A DNA stretch of 64,000 nt from Moorella glycerini (GCF_009735625.1 NZ_CP046244.1:2790001-2854000); one strand, 5' to 3'; shown: positions 6,651-14,086, counted from the first letter of the stretch. Notes: generated by a model not told the origin, from the letters alone. Translations and numbers: made by a program.

Positions 6651-9025
6651 TAATAACGGAAAAACCATCAGTCGCCCGCGACCTGGCCGGAGTCCTGGGC
6701 GGTTTTAAAAGCCAGGACGGTTACCTGGAAAACAGCCGGTACTACATCTCCTGGGCATTGGGCCACCTGCTGGAACTGGCTGAACCGGAGGACTACGACC
6801 CGGAACTCAAAAAGTGGTACCTGGAGCAGCTGCCCCTTATCCCACCTGAATTCACCCTCAAACCCATCAGCAGCGGCAGGAAGCAACTGACAACCATCAA
6901 GCGCCTGATACAATCCCCGGACGTAAGCAACGTGGTGAACGCTTGCGACGCCGGCCGGGAAGGGGAACTCATCTTTCGCCGAATATACGCCTGGTGCAAA
7001 GGGCAGAAACCCGTCAAGCGCCTCTGGCTCTCCGAAGCCACGCCGGCGGCCATCAAAGAAGCATTCCGTCGCTTGCGCGACGGCCGCGAACTGGACAACC
7101 TGGCGGCCGCCGCTGAAGCCCGGGCGCAGGCCGACTGGCTGGTAGGTATCAACGCCACCCGGGCCTTCACCTGCCGCCACAATAGGTTGCTTTCGGTCGG
7201 CCGGGTCCAGACCCCCACCCTGGCCCTGGTGGTGGCCAGGGAAAGGGAGATCCGCGCTTTCAAGCCGGAGCCGTACTTCGAGGTATGGGCTACCTTCCGG
7301 AAAAGCACCGGCGAAACCTACAGGGGCAAATGGTTCCGGGAAAAGCAGGACCGGCTGCAGGACAAGCAAGAAGCTGAGAACCTGACTAAACAGATAAGCA
7401 CCGGCGGGATAGTCGAAAAGATAGAGCAGAAAGAGGCCCGGGAACAGCCGCCGCAGCTGTTCAACCTAAACGACCTCCAGAAAGAAGCCAACAAAAAATA
7501 CGGCCTCACCGCCCAGAAAACCCTGGATGCGGCCCAGGCCCTGTATGAAAAACACAAGCTCCTAACCTACCCCCGTACCGACAGCCGCCACTTAACGGCG
7601 GCTCTGGTCCGGGACACCCTGGCAGGGCGCCTTCAGGCCCTGGCCAGTATACAGGCATACGCCGGCCTGGTACCTAAAACTCTGCCCCAGCTGGGCAAGC
7701 GTTACGTGGACGACAGCAAAGTCAGCGACCACCACGCCCTCATCCCCACGGCTGTAAGCCCCGATCTAAGCAAATTAAGTCCGGTCGAGCAAAAGGTATA
7801 CGACCTCGTAGCGCGCCGCTTCCTGGCCATCTTCTACCCGGACGCCAGGTACGCCGTGACTAGAGTAGTTACCGCCGCCGGCGGCGAGAAATTTTTATCC
7901 CAGGGCAGGGTGGAACTGGATCTGGGCTGGAAGGCCGTCTACGGCCTGCAGGAAGAAGGCGAAGCAGAAAGCAAAGACGAAGAAAGCCAGGCCCTCCCCC
8001 AGCTGGTGGAAGGCGAAGAAGTCGCCGTCCAGGGGGTAGAAGTAAAGGCGAAGCAGACCAGGCCGCCCCAGCGCTATACCGAAGCCACCCTCCTGGCGGC
8101 CATGGAGAACGCTGGCCGCCTGGTGGAGGACAAAGAGATGGCTGATACTCTGAAGGCCGCTGGCGGCATCGGCACCCCCGCCACCAGGGCGGCAATTATC
8201 GAGCGCCTTATCCAGGTCGGTTATCTCCAGCGGGAAAAGAAAAACCTGTTGCCTACCGCAAAGGGCGAAACCCTTATCGGCCTGGTGCCGGAGGAGGTGA
8301 AGTCAGTCGAATTAACAGCCCGATGGGAGGAAGGGTTAAAAGAGATCGAGGAAGGACAGCGCGACTTTAATGAATGGCTGGAAGGAATAAAAAACTTCAC
8401 CACGGAGGTGGTCCGAATGGCCAGGGAACAGGAAGCCGCCCCGGCAGCCGAGCCTGACCGGGAAGTCCTGGGGCAGTGTCCCCTATGCGGACGGGAGGTG
8501 ATGGAATACCCCAAAAGCTACAGCTGCAGCGGCTACAAAGAAGGCTGCAAATTCGCCATCTGGAAAGAAATCGCCGGCAAAAAAATAACGGCCAGCCAGG
8601 CTAAGGAACTGCTGCAGAAAGGGAAAACCGGGGTAATCAAAGGCTTCAAGTCCAAAGCCGGCAAGAAGTTCGACGCCGCACTGACTCTGGGGGAAGGGGG
8701 CAAAGTTAACTTTGAATTTGCCGAAGGGAATAGCGAAACCCTGGGGAAATGCCCGCTTTGCGGTAAAGACGTTACCGAGTCCCAGAAAGGATACTGCTGT
8801 TCCGGCTGGAAAGAAGGCTGCAAGTTTGTCATCTGGAAAGAAATCGGCGGTAAAAAGATTACCGCCAGCCAGGCGAAGGAGTTGTTGCAAAAAGGCAAGA
8901 CCGGGATGATTAAAGGCTTTAAATCCAAAAACGGCAAGGAATTCGATGCAGCACTTATATTGGGTAAGGACGGGAAAGTAGGATTCGATTTTGACAAAGA
9001 ACAAAACAGGAGGGAGAACGCATGA
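6638..9025 (+). CDS. topB: DNA topoisomerase III with duplicated C-terminal zinc modules
   Basis: This is a type IA topoisomerase that relaxes and decatenates DNA by single-strand passage. The N-terminal Toprim domain begins IKTLIITEKPSVARDLAG and includes DAGREGELIF. The catalytic tyrosine is in LLTYPRTDSRHL, and the helix-hairpin GGIGTPATRAAIIERL is present. The C-terminus has two near-identical 91-residue repeats, each starting CPLCGxxV and containing C-x5-C zinc ligands and KKITASQAKELLQKGKTG. The frame is open only from 6620, and the family N-terminus starts at an ATC (6638) preceded by AGGAGG at ideal spacing. The first ATG (6758) would delete part of the Toprim fold. TopB is typical of ICEs and conjugative plasmids. 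Confidence 0.92.
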   Translation: MKTLIITEKPSVARDLAGVLGGFKSQDGYLENSRYYISWALGHLLELAEPEDYDPELKKWYLEQLPLIPPEFTLKPISSGRKQLTTIKRLIQSPDVSNVVNACDAGREGELIFRRIYAWCKGQKPVKRLWLSEATPAAIKEAFRRLRDGRELDNLAAAAEARAQADWLVGINATRAFTCRHNRLLSVGRVQTPTLALVVAREREIRAFKPEPYFEVWATFRKSTGETYRGKWFREKQDRLQDKQEAENLTKQISTGGIVEKIEQKEAREQPPQLFNLNDLQKEANKKYGLTAQKTLDAAQALYEKHKLLTYPRTDSRHLTAALVRDTLAGRLQALASIQAYAGLVPKTLPQLGKRYVDDSKVSDHHALIPTAVSPDLSKLSPVEQKVYDLVARRFLAIFYPDARYAVTRVVTAAGGEKFLSQGRVELDLGWKAVYGLQEEGEAESKDEESQALPQLVEGEEVAVQGVEVKAKQTRPPQRYTEATLLAAMENAGRLVEDKEMADTLKAAGGIGTPATRAAIIERLIQVGYLQREKKNLLPTAKGETLIGLVPEEVKSVELTARWEEGLKEIEEGQRDFNEWLEGIKNFTTEVVRMAREQEAAPAAEPDREVLGQCPLCGREVMEYPKSYSCSGYKEGCKFAIWKEIAGKKITASQAKELLQKGKTGVIKGFKSKAGKKFDAALTLGEGGKVNFEFAEGNSETLGKCPLCGKDVTESQKGYCCSGWKEGCKFVIWKEIGGKKITASQAKELLQKGKTGMIKGFKSKNGKEFDAALILGKDGKVGFDFDKEQNRRENA

Positions 9026-9870
9026 GGTTAACACCCGAAGGATTCACCGGAACAGAATTAGATTGCTGGGATATCTTTTACGACGCCAAGGACCGTGGCA
9101 AAGTATTGAGCGGGATTGTCACGTCGGTTGTAACCCCCAAAACCCTGAAAGAGTTTTACTGGGAATTAAGGTTTAAAGAGGGGGACGGTATACGTGGCAT
9201 AGTGCCGGCCTCCGAAACCGGGCTTCCCAGCGAGCGGATGATGAACTTTTTCATCGACCAGGAGGTAAACGTAAAAATCCGGCATATCGACAAGAAAAAC
9301 GGCATCGTGGCCTGCACCAGGCGGGAAGTGGTCGAAGAAGCCCGCACCAGTCTGTTAAATACCCTGCAGGAAGGAGAAGAGGTGCCGGCCCTGGTGCGCT
9401 TCATATCCCGCCGCAACGTGGTCCTCGATATCGGCGGCGGCGTAATCATCCCCGTGCCTTATGCTAAAGCGGCGCACTCAAAATCACTGCCTCTGGAAGC
9501 CATATACAAGCCGGGACAGCTGGTTACGGCGGTAGTCGAAGGCATAGATAAAGAAAACAAAAGCATAGAGGTGAGCATTAAAGACCCCTGGGAAAACACG
9601 GACTTCAGCAGGGGCGATATCGTATCAGGAAAAATTATCATGATCCGTGGGAGGAACCTTTTTGTTGAGGTCCGGCAGGGTATAGTCGGCATCGCCGGCT
9701 ACCCGGTAGGGCAAAAGGTTTCCGAAGGGGAACGGCTGCCCTTCCAGGTGTTGCGCTACGATAAGGCTGAAAAGGAATTACACATGGTGATACTTGACCC
9801 AGAACGCATACGCGGGAGGAGGAAGTTGCATGCCAGAAGGCGTGAAGGAAGCAGCAGCCAGAGCAAATGA
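9022..9870 (+). CDS. S1-domain RNA-binding protein with three S1-like repeats
   Basis: The 282-aa protein contains three S1/OB-type repeats. Recognisable strands are GKVLSGIVTSVV...GIVPASE, GEEVPALVRFISRRNVVLDIGGG and GDIVSGKIIMIRGRNLFVEV. It resembles ribosomal protein S1-like proteins that bind RNA or modulate translation. ATG overlaps the topB stop by 4 nt (ATGA). This gene sits next to an element with unusual structured leaders and long non-coding RNAs, so an RNA-chaperone role is an attractive but unproved inference. Confidence 0.75.
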   Translation: MRLTPEGFTGTELDCWDIFYDAKDRGKVLSGIVTSVVTPKTLKEFYWELRFKEGDGIRGIVPASETGLPSERMMNFFIDQEVNVKIRHIDKKNGIVACTRREVVEEARTSLLNTLQEGEEVPALVRFISRRNVVLDIGGGVIIPVPYAKAAHSKSLPLEAIYKPGQLVTAVVEGIDKENKSIEVSIKDPWENTDFSRGDIVSGKIIMIRGRNLFVEVRQGIVGIAGYPVGQKVSEGERLPFQVLRYDKAEKELHMVILDPERIRGRRKLHARRREGSSSQSK

Positions 9871-10486
9871 ATGGATCAGCCCCTACGCCCGGGGCATTGC
9901 CCTGCACCCTGGCCAATTGGGGCCGGGTAGCGGCGCCAGGGATTTTAGCGGCCGCGCTTATGAATTATTAAGCGCGTTAGTTGAAGCCAGAGCGCTTACC
10001 CAGGAAGCTTCCGCAAATATATTAAAGTGCAGCCGCCGCACAGCCAATTCAGCCCTAAAAACCCTATGGTACGCCGGCATGGCCAGGTGGGTAGACGTAT
10101 TCACCGTAGTCGGCCCATTCCGCCTCTGGCTCCCGGCGGAAAGCCGGCCGCCCCTGGACGCCCAGGAGGCCTGCCGCCTGGCGGTTTACGGCTTATTCTT
10201 TTCCCTGGCCAAAAAAGAAGTGCCAGGGTTCAACTGGCAGTTGGTGAAGGGCAAGAACTCTTGCCTCCAGGCACAAATGGCCTTCAACGGCGCCAACGGC
10301 CCGGAAAAGTGGTTAATAGATGCCCCGCGCCTGGAAGAAGAAATAAACTCGGCGGCGGATGTGTATATACTACCCATGGAAGGGCGGAAAGGAGAAATAC
10401 CCGGGAAAAAATTCACCCTGGATGAATTGCTCCTCCGGCCGGGGATGCTAAAGGAAAAAATTAAGCTGATAGAAAATTTTTCTTGA
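9830..10486 (+). CDS. Winged-helix hypothetical protein
   Basis: The 219-aa product contains a helix-turn-helix-like segment (LTQEASANILKCSRRTANSALKTL is split here as LTQEASANIL and CSRRTANSALKTL) with a following strand turn, suggesting a DNA-binding winged helix. The chosen start is ATG 9830, preceded by GGGAGGAGGAA at 6-nt spacing. It overlaps the S1 gene by 41 nt. The C-terminal half is not recognised. The stop codon lies within the -35 hexamer of the promoter for the downstream RNA. Confidence 0.55.
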   Translation: MPEGVKEAAARANEWISPYARGIALHPGQLGPGSGARDFSGRAYELLSALVEARALTQEASANILKCSRRTANSALKTLWYAGMARWVDVFTVVGPFRLWLPAESRPPLDAQEACRLAVYGLFFSLAKKEVPGFNWQLVKGKNSCLQAQMAFNGANGPEKWLIDAPRLEEEINSAADVYILPMEGRKGEIPGKKFTLDELLLRPGMLKEKIKLIENFS

Positions 10487-10511
10487 CACCTCCGGGTAAC
10501 TTTGCTAGTGT
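10483..10511 (+). promoter_or_regulatory. Sigma-A-type promoter for the 10.5-11.1 kb RNA
   Basis: The hexamer TTGACA (10483-10488) stands 17 bp before TAGTGT (10506-10511). The -35 box is a perfect consensus and overlaps the stop codon of the preceding gene. Transcription would begin near 10518, at the start of the non-coding structured region. Confidence 0.65.
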
Positions 10512-10517
10512 AATAAC

Positions 10518-11130
10518 TAGATAAACCTACTACCAACCATACCCTCACCCATCAGCATTTGCCTTGGCTGGTGCGGGTGGAAGCCCCGGAGCGGCTGTCA
10601 TGCCGAAGAGGAGACGGATACGCTGGTGAGAGGTGCTTCACGAAAAGTCCCATAGCGAAGAGCGGGGTGTACTCGTGAAGCGGGAACGTCACGGCGATGA
10701 GCAGGCGTTCCAGATGTGCCGTCATAGCGAGGAGCAGACGGCACCGGTGGGACCCAACCGATACAGCGGGCAATATGGCGCGACCGCCATGGCGAGGAGC
10801 AGGCGGCGCGAACCGGAAGATGGCCGGCGCTACAGGTCCGGCTCCTGGGTGAGCGGCGTAAGCCGCAGCGGCGGCAAGGAGGACACTTGCCAAGGCAAGC
10901 CGTAGTAACCCTTGTAACTAACCGTCCTAAGCGCCACAGGCCGGAGCCGCCCATCTCCAGTGGCGCAAAGAGCAGGAGGGGTGGCTGCCTCCTTTAAAAA
11001 CGGGCTAAGCGCCGGAAAAAGGCTTGCCCCCAGCCTTCGGCGTTACAAGTTTAGCGTAAAGCTACCAAACCGGGGCAGGATGAGCCGTATGTAGCGGCGC
11101 AAACATGTAAGAAAAGTAAAGAATGGCGGC
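10518..11130 (+). ncRNA. Large structured non-coding RNA candidate with four loop-conserved hairpins
   Basis: About 600 nt lack a convincing gene but are dense in helices. Four hairpins with unrelated stems present one loop consensus, CAYRGCGADGAGCRG: 10651-10665, 10690-10705, 10723-10737 and 10788-10803. Their closing stems include GCTTCACGA/TCGTGAAGC (10635-10643/10673-10681) and GTGCCGT/ACGGCAC (10716-10722/10738-10744). Further helices are GCGGC-GTAA-GCCGC (10853-10866, a GNRA loop), GCGCCAC/GTGGCGC (10931-10937/10960-10966) and AAGGCT/AGCCTT (11019-11024/11032-11037). A strong promoter precedes it. The size and complexity recall the large ornate RNAs of mobile elements (ROOL, GOLLD, HEARO classes), but no class was matched. 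Confidence 0.65.
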
Positions 11131-11240
11131 TTCACCGGCTTAAAAAGCGGTGTGAGCAAAGAAAGAAAACACTTTGGCCTAAGAAAGCAAGTTCAGTATT
11201 TACTTGCAAGGTCATGGTGTTTTTTGCTTTTACAAGGCCC

Positions 11241-11274
11241 TCCCACGGGCGCATGTTTTCAAGCGCCTGTGGGA
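11241..11274 (+). other. 12-bp hairpin upstream of the toxin-antitoxin operon
   Basis: TCCCACGGGCGC and GCGCCTGTGGGA (11241-11252/11263-11274) form a 12-bp stem with one G-T pair and a 10-nt loop. No T-run follows, so it is not a simple terminator. It may be the 3' end structure of the upstream RNA or a leader of the following genes. Confidence 0.45.
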
Positions 11275-11333
11275 GACCCCCCGGGCGCTTCAATTTATAA
11301 GGAAGGAGCGTGCCGGGATGAAAGGAGATTATT

Positions 11334-11579
11334 ATGAACCGGGAAGAAGTAGCGCGTGTTGTCGAGCAATTACTTCGGGAGGACCAGATCTGGTTAATGA
11401 ACCAGATCATCTGGCGGTTCTGGCCGCAGTTCCGGGGGAAGGCGGTGGCCTTTTATGACCCGTCCGAAACCTGGGACGACTGGGACGACAAAGAACTGGA
11501 CGAGTATTACCGCAAAAAATGGGAAGAAGCAAAAGAACGACAGGAACGGCTTCAAGCCGGGAGACGTGGTGATAGCTGA
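11334..11579 (+). CDS. Possible antitoxin (small acidic protein)
   Basis: The 81-aa product is rich in acidic and aromatic residues (FYDPSETWDDWDDKELDEYY) and precedes a MazF/PemK-like toxin, the usual antitoxin position. SD AAAGGAG lies 6-7 nt before ATG 11334. The last 125 nt overlap the toxin frame. The N-terminal part does not look like a standard AbrB-fold MazE, so the assignment rests on gene order and length. Confidence 0.5.
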   Translation: MNREEVARVVEQLLREDQIWLMNQIIWRFWPQFRGKAVAFYDPSETWDDWDDKELDEYYRKKWEEAKERQERLQAGRRGDS

Positions 11580-11877
11580 AATCCCATATGCGGATGAAGG
11601 CGGCGGCAAGACCAGGCCCGCCCTGGTACTGAGCTCGTATGAACACAACCAGAACAGGCGGGACCTGATGGTCGCAAAAATCTCCGGCACCGGAGCTTTC
11701 AGTGCCTGGGACGTAAGTATAAACAAATGGCCGGAAGCGGGCCTGATGAAACCTTCCAAGGTGGTCTGCGACCATATCACGGTGGTTTCCAAGGCATCGG
11801 CAATAGTAATCGGGCATATTGATACCGGAACCCTTGCCGGGGTCAAAAAGAAAGTTGGCCTGCTTTTGAGCTTATAG
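11455..11877 (+). CDS. MazF/PemK-family endoribonuclease toxin
   Basis: The conserved toxin domain begins FKPGDVVIAEIPYADEGGG, followed by KTRPALVLSS and later KVVCDHITVVSK, matching PemK/MazF mRNA interferases that cleave mRNA when freed from antitoxin. The only in-frame ordinary start before the domain is ATG 11455, about 32 residues upstream, preceded by GGAAGGCGG. That makes a long N-terminal extension translated over the antitoxin 3' end. A shift from the upstream frame is an alternative. Confidence 0.75.
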   Translation: MTRPKPGTTGTTKNWTSITAKNGKKQKNDRNGFKPGDVVIAEIPYADEGGGKTRPALVLSSYEHNQNRRDLMVAKISGTGAFSAWDVSINKWPEAGLMKPSKVVCDHITVVSKASAIVIGHIDTGTLAGVKKKVGLLLSL

Positions 11878-11916
11878 GGCTTCAAGGGCTACCGGCCCTG
11901 AAATACCAATCCAACG

Positions 11917-11961
11917 AAAGGAGGATTGGGTGCGGGCCGGGAAGGCCCGTACCCGCAAAGA
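11917..11961 (+). promoter_or_regulatory. Hairpin-spaced SD leader 1
   Basis: SD AAAGGAGG (11917-11924) is 37 nt from ATG 11962. Between them an 11-bp stem GGGTGCGGGCC/GGCCCGTACCC (11928-11938/11944-11954) can form; removing it leaves 10 nt, the normal SD-to-start distance. The stem sequence differs from the other three leaders by paired changes. Confidence 0.65.
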
Positions 11962-12351
11962 ATGAGTTTAAAAGACCATATCAAGAACGCCAACCGGGAA
12001 GGAAGCGGTCTGGGATTCCTGCACGGCCGCAAGAAGGGCGATTTCGAGTGGATCATAGGGAAGGAGATTGCGTTGGAAAACGCCGCCATTGTCCAGAGTA
12101 ATTATAACGATGGCGCCGAAAACGTGATCTTCACCGTCCAGGGCGACAACCGGCATTATTACCGCACCGGTGGCAATGTAGTCGTCAACGGCTTCAAAGA
12201 GATCGCCGAAGGACTCGAAGAAGAAGGTTTAAGCTGGGACATAATAGGAGTGACCTTCAACTGGGTCAAATCAAAGAACGGGCGGGCTTACTACACCGCC
12301 AGGTTCCGCGATTTACGTAGCCCAGCCGAAGGGGAAGATGAGGCAATTTAA
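11962..12351 (+). CDS. Hypothetical protein behind a hairpin-spaced leader
   Basis: The ~129-aa protein beginning MSLKDHIKNANREGSG has alternating strands and helices (ENVIFTVQGDNRHYYRTGG, then GFKEIAEGLEEEGLS). No family was recognised. ATG 11962 is chosen over the upstream GTG-type frame extension because the extension is the leader hairpin itself. It lies in the same direction as the ArdC/RadC cluster and shares its leader type. Confidence 0.55.
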   Translation: MSLKDHIKNANREGSGLGFLHGRKKGDFEWIIGKEIALENAAIVQSNYNDGAENVIFTVQGDNRHYYRTGGNVVVNGFKEIAEGLEEEGLSWDIIGVTFNWVKSKNGRAYYTARFRDLRSPAEGEDEAI

Positions 12352-12396
12352 CCTTGCCAGAACGCCATCGGCGTAATAAGATGGAGGTGAAGGCAG

Positions 12397-12705
12397 GTGA
12401 TTGCCGTGGAAGAAACGAAGAAAGAGACGGCAACGACAGGAGATCATCCGCACCGTCTGGTGTCGGAAGAATTTTTCTTCCTGCTGAACCGGATCGACCG
12501 TCTGGACGAAAAGATGAGCCTCAAGTTTGAGGAGATGCGGGAAGAAATTACTGATGTCCGTAAGGAAGTTAACGATGTCCGTAAGGAGATTAACGATGTC
12601 CGCAAGGAGATCGGTGGCATTAGCCGCTGGGCTTTCGGCCTGCTGGCAACTATGCTGGTAGGTTTTGCCGGCGTAATCGTCACCCTCGCCTTGGGACTAC
12701 GGTAG
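12397..12705 (+). CDS. Membrane-anchored coiled-coil protein with 7-residue repeats
   Basis: The 102-aa product has an N-terminal polar segment, a coiled coil made of DVRKE(I/V)N repeats, and one C-terminal transmembrane helix (WAFGLLATMLVGFAGVIVTL). It is the longer of two adjacent paralogues. The start is GTG 12397 or the in-frame GTG 12406. The layout resembles small tail-anchored Bdr-like or DUF1640-like proteins; the function is unknown. It may oligomerise at the membrane. Confidence 0.6.
   Translation: MIAVEETKKETATTGDHPHRLVSEEFFFLLNRIDRLDEKMSLKFEEMREEITDVRKEVNDVRKEINDVRKEIGGISRWAFGLLATMLVGFAGVIVTLALGLR
12553..12610 (+). repeat. 21-bp tandem repeats in the coiled-coil gene
   Basis: The unit GATGTCCGTAAGGAGATTAAC occurs as copies beginning at 12553, 12574 and 12595, the last partial, with a few substitutions. 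Each adds one DVRKEIN heptad. The neighbouring paralogue lacks them, so the array has changed copy number since duplication. Confidence 0.85.
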
Positions 12706-12765
12706 GAAGAGGCAATTTAACCTTGCCAGACTGCCCTCGCCGTAATATGATGGAGGTGAAGGCGG

Positions 12766-13011
12766 GTGATTGCCATGGAAGAAACCAAAAAGGAAACGGC
12801 CTCGGCAGGGGATCCTTCGCACCGTCTGGTGTCGGAAGAATTTTTCTTCCTGTTGAACCGGATCGACCGCCTGGACGAAAAGTTAAGCGCCAAGCTAGAT
12901 GATATGCACAAGGAGATGGGTGGCATCAACCGCTGGGCTTTCAGCCTGCTGGTAACCATGCTGGTAGGATTCGCCGGCGTAATCGTCACCCTCGTCTTGG
13001 GACTACGCTAA
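12766..13011 (+). CDS. Shorter paralogue of the membrane-anchored coiled-coil protein
   Basis: The 81-aa product shares the N-terminus (HRLVSEEFFFLLNRIDRLDEK) through RIDRLDEK and the C-terminal membrane helix (MLVGFAGVIVTLVLGLR) with the preceding gene, but lacks the heptad repeats. The ~40 bp upstream of both genes are also nearly identical, so a gene with its leader was duplicated in tandem. The start is GTG 12766 or ATG 12775. A strong terminator follows. Confidence 0.6.
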   Translation: MIAMEETKKETASAGDPSHRLVSEEFFFLLNRIDRLDEKLSAKLDDMHKEMGGINRWAFSLLVTMLVGFAGVIVTLVLGLR

Positions 13012-13041
13012 AAGAGTAAATCGGCATGAGCCGCAACTATG

Positions 13042-13089
13042 AGAGAGGACGTTAAGGTTTAAACAACCTTTGCGTCCTCTTTCGTTTTT
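13042..13089 (+). terminator. Rho-independent terminator
   Basis: AGAGGACG/CGTCCTCT (13044-13051/13073-13080) closes an inner AAGGTT/AACCTT stem, followed by TTCGTTTTT. It ends the coiled-coil gene pair. Confidence 0.85.
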
Positions 13090-13131
13090 ATAGGAAACCT
13101 GGGCTGAAAGGCCCGCCCTAATTCTACTCGC

Positions 13132-13171
13132 GGAAGGAGGAAAGGGGCGGGCTGGCGGCCCGCCCGGAAAG
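13132..13171 (+). promoter_or_regulatory. Hairpin-spaced SD leader 2
   Basis: SD GGAAGGAGG (13132-13140) is 31 nt from ATG 13172. The stem GGGCGGGC/GCCCGCCC (13145-13152/13158-13165) removes 21 nt, leaving 10. An upstream GCCCGCCC near 13110-13117 could pair with the same GGGCGGGC arm, giving an alternative fold that loops out the SD. Confidence 0.65.
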
Positions 13172-13807
13172 ATGAAGTACGATACCGAAAAAGCCAGGGA
13201 AGCCTTAAACCGTTTACTGGCCATGTTTACGAGCGGCGACCTACCCCCTGCCGTGGCCAGGACCCTGATCCGAACCCAGGCCAGCCAGGCCCGGCCGAGC
13301 GACAGCTGGAGCCTGGGCAACCGGTTGCTGATGTTTATCGCCGGTACTAAGGACGCCAGGGGCTTCAAGCAGTGGCAGGAAGCAGGGCGCAGGGTCAAAA
13401 AAGGCGCCAGAGCCTTTCACATCCTTGCCCCCTGTACGGTTAAAAAAACCGTCAAGGTCACCGACCCGGAAACTGGCGAAGAGCGGGAAGAAGAAGGCAG
13501 GGTAATCGTGGGGTTCCGGTTCATCCCGGTATTTCGCTACGAAGATACCGAGGGTAAACCCCTGCCGAATATAAAGTACGACCCGCCAGGTCCCCCGCCT
13601 TTGCAAGAGGTGGCGAAAGCCTTCGGAGTGCAGGAAATAATCTATACGCCGGGAAACGACGGCTCCTACGGTTTTTACTCATGGAGCAACGGCAAGAAGA
13701 TTATCCTCCACACCCATGACATTAAGACCTGGTTCCACGAACTGGGCCACGCCATCCACCACACTTTCCGCCCCTCCAGGGCGGTCAGGTGCCGGAGCAG
13801 GAAATAG
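13172..13807 (+). CDS. ArdC-like antirestriction/metallopeptidase protein, N-terminal frame
   Basis: The N-terminal ~100 residues (SWSLGNRLLMFIAG, GFKQWQEAGRRVKKGARAF) match the ArdC single-strand DNA-binding domain that protects entering plasmid DNA. The C-terminal part has the zincin motif WFHELGHAIHH. The frame stops at 13807, just after HExxH, while the conserved continuation (EQEIVAEVFAATMCEIHG, with the expected third zinc ligand) lies in the -1 frame from 13789. One extra C in the run 13771-13774 would restore one protein of ~280 aa. So this is a frameshifted gene, a sequencing error or a -1 slippage site. Restoring the protein keeps all three zinc ligands. Confidence 0.75.
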   Translation: MKYDTEKAREALNRLLAMFTSGDLPPAVARTLIRTQASQARPSDSWSLGNRLLMFIAGTKDARGFKQWQEAGRRVKKGARAFHILAPCTVKKTVKVTDPETGEEREEEGRVIVGFRFIPVFRYEDTEGKPLPNIKYDPPGPPPLQEVAKAFGVQEIIYTPGNDGSYGFYSWSNGKKIILHTHDIKTWFHELGHAIHHTFRPSRAVRCRSRK

Positions 13808-14013
13808 TGGCCGAAGTGTTCGCGGCCACCATGTGCGAGATCCACGGCATAAGGGGATACCACCAGTACAGCTGGGAGTATATCAGCCACTATGCCCGGG
13901 ATAATCCACAGGAAGCCTTAAAAGCCGTCTTCCGCGTCCTGGCCGACGTGGAAGAATGCCTGCAAAGGGCATTCGCGGCTAAACAGCCTCGAAAAGAAGA
14001 AAAGGCGGCATAA
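13789..14013 (+). pseudogene. C-terminal part of the ArdC-like protein in the shifted frame
   Basis: The frame reads VPEQEIVAEVFAATMCEIHG and continues through a helical C-terminus to TAA before 14014. It carries the glutamate expected as third zinc ligand of the HExxH protease. It has no SD of its own and overlaps the end of the upstream frame, so it makes sense only as the continuation of 13172-13807 after a -1 shift. Confidence 0.65.
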
Positions 14014-14048
14014 TGCTATGGGCCATCCGGCTCGACCTTATCCAACGG

Positions 14049-14086
14049 AAGGAGGACAGGGGCGGGCCGGAAGCCCGCCTGAAAAC
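14049..14086 (+). promoter_or_regulatory. Hairpin-spaced SD leader 3
   Basis: SD AAGGAGG (14049-14055) is 31 nt from ATG 14087. The stem GGGCGGGC/GCCCGCCT (14060-14067/14073-14080) spans 21 nt, leaving 10. The preceding ACCTTATCCAACGG is shared with leader 4 (ACCTTATCTGACGA). Confidence 0.65.

Noticed and set aside
10651-10803. Repeated loops as CsrA binding sites or a CRISPR array
   Set aside because: Not all loops contain the GGA core required by CsrA, and the spacing is irregular with repeats lying inside hairpins, unlike CRISPR.
10552-10954. ORFs of 90-118 aa on both strands within the 10.5-11.1 kb region
   Set aside because: They are Arg/Gly/Pro-rich, low complexity, overlap on both strands, lack good SD sites, and are explained by the GC-rich hairpins of the structured RNA.
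11080-11150. Possible group II intron domain V (GAGCCGTATG)
   Set aside because: Only the 5' strand of domain V matches; the GAAA-type loop and the returning strand are missing, and no reverse transcriptase is nearby.
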